A DNA stretch of 64,000 nt from Aquibacillus koreensis (GTDB taxonomy: Bacteria > Bacillota > Bacilli > Bacillales > Amphibacillaceae). Shown piece after piece: positions 59,876 to 64,000 of this stretch (position 1 is its first letter; each line of letters opens with the position of its first letter). The position numbers were made by a program, and so were the translations under genes. The stretch covers positions 1 to 64,000 of the forward strand of contig NZ_JAOALK010000018.1 of assembly GCF_025154055.1 (NCBI RefSeq). Direction: 5' to 3'. The notes under the pieces were generated by a model. That model saw only the letters and a program-made list of their open reading frames with translations. It was not told the DNA's origin and made no database searches.

Positions 59876-60289
59876 ATGTTTAAGAGGTTTTTTTACATAA
59901 TTTTATTGTCATTCCAAGTCATTCTCTCAGCTTGTAATTCAGATTCACATGTAGAATCGATAGTAAAACCTATAAAAGGTATGTTTGGAGAATCGGGTAT
60001 CCAATTGCAAGAGAAAGAGGAAAAATCAAATACTTTTACTTTTTCTGGTTCAGATGAGGAGCATTATACGTTTAATGACGGAAATATATATTTATTATAT
60101 AACTTCAGTAACAGAGATAGAGTTGCAGAACAACTAACAACGGTATTTGCGGAAGAAGAATTTCCTTATGGAGTTAGTAGATTAAAAACAGAACAGTTCA
60201 TAATTATTTTTATTGCTGATTCTGAAAGTAATGATACAAAGGAGAAAATTGAGTCTGTTTTTCAGGAATTAAAAAGTAGACAATGGTAA
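59876..60289 (+). CDS. Small lipoprotein
   Basis: This 137-residue protein has a signal peptide with lipobox ILSAC and a mature domain of mixed strands and helices (SNTFTFSGSDEEHYTF, DGNIYLLYNFSNRDRVAEQL). Function unknown. GGTGGGGTGA precedes the ATG. It is a single gene followed by a family-B repeat. Confidence 0.7.
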   Translation: MFKRFFYIILLSFQVILSACNSDSHVESIVKPIKGMFGESGIQLQEKEEKSNTFTFSGSDEEHYTFNDGNIYLLYNFSNRDRVAEQLTTVFAEEEFPYGVSRLKTEQFIIIFIADSESNDTKEKIESVFQELKSRQW

Positions 60290-60321
60290 TGTATGAAGGC
60301 ATTTCAAAACGGATTTTTGAA

Positions 60322-60360
60322 ATGCAAACGTAAACAAAAGAACCGTCCCCATGTTTCCAC
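60322..60360. repeat. GGTTCT-family repeat
   Basis: AAACGTAAACAAAAGAACCG then TCCCCATGTTTCCA is a family-B copy with diverged left arm, lying between the lipoprotein and DUF1456 genes. Confidence 0.5.
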
Positions 60361-60430
60361 TGTATTTGGTAATACTATTAGTGTTATGCTTTAATTGTTG
60401 CACTAGATTGTATTGTTGGAGGGTTATAGG

Positions 60431-60961
60431 ATGGATATGAATAATAATGATATATTAATTAGATTACGATATGCTTTGGATATAAAAGATCGTGAAATGG
60501 TCGAGATCTTCAAGCTTGGAGGTATGGAGCGAACGATGGAAGAAGTGCAAAAGCTCCTAACAAAAACAAAGGACAGTATGGATTATGATAATGACTCTTT
60601 AGACACTCAAGAGGAAGACAATATTCCTTGTGATAATGTCACACTAGAATCCTTTCTGAATGGTTTGATAGTCTTTAAAAGAGGTAAACAAGATCCGAAA
60701 CCTGGACAAACTGAGAGACCTCCAATGGTGATGAAGAATAACAGAAGTGTAAATAACGTATTGTTGAAAAAGTTGAAAATAGCGCTAGCATTAAAAAGTG
60801 AAGACATGATTGATATATTAAATGAAGCAGGCGTTGTCGTTACGAAAGGTGAAATTAGTGCTATATTGAGAAAAGAAGGACATAAGAATTACATAGAATG
60901 TGGTGATCGATACGCTCGTAACTTTTTAAAAGGACTAGCTATCAAATATAGAAATAATTAG
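60431..60961 (+). CDS. DUF1456 (YehS-like) protein
   Basis: This 176-residue protein has two copies of a helical DUF1456 repeat: NNNDILIRLRYALDIKDREM (about 3-60) and NNVLLKKLKIALALKSEDMI (about 100-170), each with a following D-I/M-E-I-F or D-I-L region and a conserved CGD or CDN. E. coli YehS is similar; function unknown. ATG 60431 follows GGAGGG by seven bases. It appears monocistronic. Confidence 0.82.
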   Translation: MDMNNNDILIRLRYALDIKDREMVEIFKLGGMERTMEEVQKLLTKTKDSMDYDNDSLDTQEEDNIPCDNVTLESFLNGLIVFKRGKQDPKPGQTERPPMVMKNNRSVNNVLLKKLKIALALKSEDMIDILNEAGVVVTKGEISAILRKEGHKNYIECGDRYARNFLKGLAIKYRNN

Positions 60962-61114
60962 AAGTGGATTCATGTACGTTCTGCATGCAAAAGAGTGACG
61001 GTAGTGCCTAATTGATGTTCGTATATTCCTTGCAAACGAGTTGATGTTTAGTCTTATTCATTCGTGGAAACACCTATTGTAAGACAAGTCATAAAGTATT
61101 GGAGGAGATAATTC

Positions 61115-61306
61115 ATGAAAAAAGTGAATTTCTTATTGCTAGGTATTCCTCTTATAGTAGGCTTGACTTTAACAGGTTGTTCAGAGGATGAAAATGAACC
61201 CAAGGATGTACCTTCGTATGAACTGGAATTAGAGGAAGATGGTGCCAATGATCTGAATCAGGATGAGGAACAACCAGATTTAGATGATGAGCCTTCAGAA
61301 GAATAA
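61115..61306 (+). CDS. Small acidic lipoprotein
   Basis: This 63-residue protein has a lipoprotein signal (NFLLLGIPLIVGLTLTGC) and a mature part of about 42 residues, almost all acidic or polar, with no evident fold. GGAGGAGAT precedes the ATG. A strong terminator follows. It resembles in style the lipoprotein at 59151 but is not a clear homologue. Function unknown. Confidence 0.65.
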   Translation: MKKVNFLLLGIPLIVGLTLTGCSEDENEPKDVPSYELELEEDGANDLNQDEEQPDLDDEPSEE

Positions 61307-61317
61307 AAAAGGAAGCA

Positions 61318-61356
61318 GGCGTCTACACACTTTTAGAGGAGTAGACGCCCTTTTTT
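61318..61356 (+). terminator. Terminator of the small lipoprotein gene
   Basis: GGCGTCTAC pairs with GTAGACGCC and is followed by seven Ts. Confidence 0.85.
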
Positions 61357-61383
61357 AGATTGGGAGAAGGAAGATAACCCAAA

Positions 61384-61415
61384 ATGGAAGCAAAAGAACC
61401 GTCCCCGTGTTTCCA
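61384..61415. repeat. GGTTCT-family repeat between convergent genes
   Basis: ATGGAAGCAAAAGAACCGTC then CCCGTGTTTCCA is a family-B copy, close to the stop codon of the DegV gene. Confidence 0.55.
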
Positions 61416-61424
61416 CTTATTTAT

Positions 61425-62276
61425 TTAAACTTCTAATCCGGCTACTCCAATGCCTCCGGGACCAGCGTGGGTAGAGATCATAGCACCGGCTTGAATCCAT
61501 TTTATATTTTTAAAGTTGTTGTCTTTAGCAAGCTGATGCAACTTCTGCTTAATGCTCTCATCTAGTCCTAGGGAGTATATAAAGTAAAGCTGTTCACGAT
61601 TAATGTCATAGTTCTTTAAATAATCTTGCAACATTTTTTCGGAGACTCCACTCATTTTTCCACGATATTTTTTGGTGGAAACTAGTTTTCCTTCAACTAA
61701 TTCTATAAGAGGCTTTATGTTTAACAAAGTTCCACCAAGATAAGCTGCGTTACTTACGCGGCCACCTGCTCTTAGAAAGTTTAATTTGCCAGGAATAAAT
61801 GCTAACCGAGATTTAGGAACGATTGATTCGATTTTCTGTACGAAAGAATCAAGTTGTATATCAGGTTCTTTTTCCAATAAAGATACTGCGTATAGAACAA
61901 CGGCACCTAAGCCCCCGGTAACATTTAAGGCATCTATTAGGTGAATATCATTCATATTTTCTACAGCATTCACCGCATTTTGAAAAGAAACAGATGCTTT
62001 CGATGTGTAGCCAATATGTACGATCACGCAATCTGGGTATTCCAATCTTATACGCTTGAAGAACTCCTCGTATTCATGAGCGTTTGTCGCGGCTGTAGAT
62101 GGTGTTTTCTTTGTGCGATCATAGTAGTCATATATATCCTGGACAGGGAGGGACCCATCTAAATAGTCTTGTCCATCCATGATGACATGCATTGGAACGA
62201 TTTGAACATTATGTTTTGATACGAGTTCCTCTGGTAAATCGGCTCCACTTTCTGTTGTTAATATAATCTTTCTCAT
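61425..62276 (-). CDS. DegV-family fatty-acid-binding protein
   Basis: This 283-residue protein begins RKIILTTESGADLPEEL, the DegV start, and contains TPSTAATNAHEYEEFFKRI and IGYTSKASVSFQNAVNA in the first domain, then LNFLRAGGRVSNAAYLGG and the final AGPGGIGVAG. DegV/FakB proteins hold a fatty acid for phosphorylation by FakA in the cytoplasm; the FakA gene is not here. ATG 62276 follows AAAGGGGATG. The gene stands alone. Confidence 0.88.
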   Translation of the reverse strand: MRKIILTTESGADLPEELVSKHNVQIVPMHVIMDGQDYLDGSLPVQDIYDYYDRTKKTPSTAATNAHEYEEFFKRIRLEYPDCVIVHIGYTSKASVSFQNAVNAVENMNDIHLIDALNVTGGLGAVVLYAVSLLEKEPDIQLDSFVQKIESIVPKSRLAFIPGKLNFLRAGGRVSNAAYLGGTLLNIKPLIELVEGKLVSTKKYRGKMSGVSEKMLQDYLKNYDINREQLYFIYSLGLDESIKQKLHQLAKDNNFKNIKWIQAGAMISTHAGPGGIGVAGLEV

Positions 62277-62506
62277 TTTACATCCCCTTTCAGAAAATAA
62301 AGGTGTTATTAACCGTACATATGTGTATGTTCTACATTTAACTATACAGTAATAAGTGGAGAAAGAAACCATTATTCCGATATACATACGTAAATTGCCG
62401 GTACATTGCATTAGTATTATTTCCTGAAAATGAGAAATGGAAACCTAAAGGACCTCCTTCTGTCCATAAAGAAGATTACAAATATATGTCATTGAATGCA
62501 AAAACA

Positions 62507-62535
62507 TTGAAAGCGTTTTCTTTATATAGTAATAT
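62507..62535 (+). promoter_or_regulatory. SigmaA promoter overlapped by a cre-like site
   Basis: TTGAAA (62507-62512) and TAATAT (62530-62535) are 17 bp apart. TGAAAGCGTTTTCT (62508-62521) matches the cre consensus at 13 of 14 positions and covers the -35 box, the classic place for CcpA repression. Confidence 0.65.
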
Positions 62536-62574
62536 AACTTTACTAACAATTTTATATAAAGGGTGAAAAACATC

Positions 62575-62745
62575 ATGAAGCAATACATCTTTCTTTTAGA
62601 ATTTCCTGTTGGCCCAATGGAGGTTAAATTTGAGGCTGAAGGAATGCTAGATGCATTTACGCAAGCTAAAGATTATGTGAAAAAAATAATGAAAGATACA
62701 TCATCTAAAATTGATATTCAGTTTAAAGGCACTGTTTATAATTAG
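62575..62745 (+). CDS. Small protein of 56 residues under a cre-type promoter
   Basis: The product begins MKQYIFLLEFPVGPMEVKFE and continues as a helix (DAFTQAKDYVKKIMK) and a strand (IDIQFKGTVYN), a compact alpha/beta shape. No signal or membrane segment. AAAGGGTG precedes ATG 62575; GTG 62563 is too close to it. Family not recognised. The overlapping cre site suggests it is made when preferred sugars run out. Confidence 0.6.
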   Translation: MKQYIFLLEFPVGPMEVKFEAEGMLDAFTQAKDYVKKIMKDTSSKIDIQFKGTVYN

Positions 62746-62754
62746 ATGCAAAAC

Positions 62755-62812
62755 ACACAGGGACGGTTCTTGTGTTTCAACTTTGTTGGAAACACAAGAA
62801 CCGTCCCTGTGT
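62755..62812. repeat. Inverted pair of GGTTCT-family repeats
   Basis: The left arm begins ACACAGGGACGG, continues TTCTTGTGTTTC, and is complemented exactly by 62789-62812 across a ten-base loop. Two head-to-head copies of the core form one 24-bp perfect stem, which can also end transcription of the 56-residue gene. Confidence 0.7.
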
Positions 62813-62901
62813 TTATGTTATCTGAAAATTTAGAACTCCATTTGGATATGTATTTCTGCTATAATGGTAAATATACTCTTTACTAGAAGGAGCAACATCT
62901 T

Positions 62902-63879
62902 ATGAGAAAGATTGCTATTTTTGTAACCGCTATCATTAGTGTTATTCTTTTTTATTTTACAATTGATGCGGCATTTGATGTTTATCGTGCCAGTTGGCAA
63001 ATGCCACAGCAAACAGACAAGGAATCACTCGACCATCGTTTGGTATTAATCACGCAAGAACTCGATACTCCTTTTTGGGACAAGGTTAGTTCTGGTGCAA
63101 GAAACCAAGCTGAGAAAGAGGGTGTAACACTTGAAGTATGGGGGAGTTATGGAAACAATCAGGAAAACTTCTTAAGACAAATTGAAATAGCAATCTACTC
63201 AAAAGTCGATGGTATTATTGTTCAAGGGTTGGATACGGATGAGTTTAAGGAATTAACGAAAGTAAAAGCAGCATCCTACGGCATTCCAATTATCACTGTC
63301 GCAAATGATGTACCATCGTCAGAAAGTCTTCGTAAGACCTATGTTGGTTCTAACCAGTACTTTGCAGGTGAGCTAATCGCTAGGCAACTTATTCATGATA
63401 TGGGAACAACTGGTGAAGTTATTCTTATGCTAGATAGCAAGCAGGAGTATTATCAGGAACAACGAATAAATGGGATTCAGGATTATCTTATAGAATATCC
63501 AGACATAAATATAATAGTAGCGGATACAGAAGATGCTAGAGAACAAGGGATCGCGTTAACGAAGGACTTACTAAACCGCTATCCTAATGTAGATGCATTT
63601 GTTGCTGTCAACTCTAATTTCACAGAAGATATCATCGAGGAAATTGAGAAACGATCGAAAGTAGAACCATATCACATCTATTCGTTTGATGATAATAGTG
63701 TGTCACTTTCTCTCCTAGAGCAAGGGAAGCTAGATGGGATGATTGAGCAATCCCCTACAGAAATGGGAGAAAGAAGTGTAATTCAAATGGTGAAGTGGTT
63801 GAAGAATGATACGGTTCCACTAAATCTAAAAGGCTATTTAACTGACATTCGGATGGTAAAGGCGATGGACATAGAATGA
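62902..63879 (+). CDS. Membrane-anchored sugar-binding protein (periplasmic-binding type)
   Basis: This 325-residue protein has an uncleaved-looking N-terminal helix (IAIFVTAIISVILFYFTI) and a Peripla_BP_4 fold: LVLITQELDTPFWDKVSSGA, VDGIIVQGLDTDEFKEL, GIPIITVANDVP, YVGSNQYFAGELIARQL and LDGMIEQSPTEMGERS. Such proteins bind ribose, xylose or other sugars. No permease gene accompanies it, and a histidine kinase gene overlaps its stop (ATGA). It is therefore more likely a sensor subunit than a transport subunit. An extended -10 (TGCTATAAT, 62857-62865) and AGAAGGAG precede it. Confidence 0.85.
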   Translation: MRKIAIFVTAIISVILFYFTIDAAFDVYRASWQMPQQTDKESLDHRLVLITQELDTPFWDKVSSGARNQAEKEGVTLEVWGSYGNNQENFLRQIEIAIYSKVDGIIVQGLDTDEFKELTKVKAASYGIPIITVANDVPSSESLRKTYVGSNQYFAGELIARQLIHDMGTTGEVILMLDSKQEYYQEQRINGIQDYLIEYPDINIIVADTEDAREQGIALTKDLLNRYPNVDAFVAVNSNFTEDIIEEIEKRSKVEPYHIYSFDDNSVSLSLLEQGKLDGMIEQSPTEMGERSVIQMVKWLKNDTVPLNLKGYLTDIRMVKAMDIE

Positions 63880-64000
63880 ACAGTATACAGAAAAAAATAT
63901 GGTTACTAGCAATGGTTGTATTACTTATTATGGCCACGATTTGGATGTCACTTACCTATTACAATCAGAAAATGCAGGACCAATACAATAATGCCTTGGA
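63876..64000 (+). CDS. Start of a sensor histidine kinase (partial)
   Basis: Forty-one codons are visible before the window ends: MNSIQKKIWLLAMVVLLIM, the rest of a membrane helix, then YYNQKMQDQY at the outer face. This is the N-terminal layout of LytS/YesM-type sugar-sensing kinases. The four-base overlap with the binding-protein gene shows coupling. The kinase assignment rests on context and the helix only, since the catalytic part lies beyond the window. Confidence 0.6.
   Translation, partial: MNSIQKKIWLLAMVVLLIMATIWMSLTYYNQKMQDQYNNAL

Noticed and set aside
1-64000. CRISPR array, prophage, insertion sequence or plasmid origin
   Set aside because: The repeats found are palindromic and scattered, not regularly spaced direct repeats; no transposase, integrase, Cas, capsid or replication gene is present.

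Overview
The window looks like a chromosomal segment of a low-GC, spore-forming member of the Bacillaceae. I recognise close matches to Bacillus subtilis YabR, YfmM, HmoB, YdbS/YdbT, MtnU, HtpX, YuzF and DegV-type proteins, and a calcium ATPase of the Listeria LMCA1 type. Shine-Dalgarno sites are strong, TTG and GTG starts are frequent, and there is a SleB-like cortex or cell wall hydrolase. GH9 and GH94 proteins, CueP and the dispersed GGGACA repeats would suit a halotolerant genus such as Gracilibacillus, Oceanobacillus or Virgibacillus. That genus suggestion is inference. No phage, conjugative element, insertion sequence transposase or CRISPR array is visible.

Layout. 1-8990: yabR, the ABC-F protein yfmM, a membrane permease, an intracellular GH9 glucanase with a cre site on its promoter, hmoB, and a three-gene unit (small membrane protein, ART-like protein, alpha/beta hydrolase). 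9000-18400: a DHA2 drug pump with a palindromic operator, an aromatic acid exporter homologue, a DinB protein, a yybP-ykoY manganese riboswitch ahead of htpX, a CoA-type NUDIX hydrolase, another hydrolase, a SleB-like hydrolase and a soluble PAS chemoreceptor-like protein. 18600-28200: ydbS-ydbT, a TetR repressor divergent from a second DHA2 pump, a sialate O-acetylesterase-type enzyme, a PhzF protein, a methyltransferase and a lipase-like hydrolase. 28400-38000: gene remnants, an SDR, mtnU, a CAP-domain lipoprotein, a DMT transporter, a calcium ATPase and a PAS-GGDEF cyclase. 38500-48600: a GH94 phosphorylase, a two-component system followed by an ECF sigma factor, a second CAP protein, a large beta-propeller protein and CueP. 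48700-56000: an MscS channel followed by many small proteins, and a DUF2161 nuclease-like protein. 56000-64000: an aldo/keto reductase, an alditol oxidase-like flavoprotein, three tRNA loci (Asn, a degenerate Ser, Gln), three small lipoproteins, DegV, and the start of a sugar-sensing pair (binding protein plus histidine kinase) that runs off the window.

The genes do not form one large pathway; most are one- to three-gene units, each closed by a hairpin terminator. Two themes recur. One is carbon use under probable CcpA control: cre-like sites at the GH9 gene, upstream of the manganese riboswitch, after a lipoprotein gene and on the promoter of a 56-residue protein, together with GH94, the acetylesterase and the alditol oxidase. 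The other is envelope and stress functions: HtpX, YdbST, two drug pumps, two CAP proteins, MscS, CueP and the calcium ATPase. Two dispersed palindromic repeat families fill many intergenic gaps, often serving as terminators and sometimes extending into reading frames or abutting decayed genes. The most distinctive signals are the manganese riboswitch that now reads toward the protease gene htpX, the perfect 20-bp palindrome ahead of the two-component/ECF cluster, the broken tRNA-Ser, and the repeat families.
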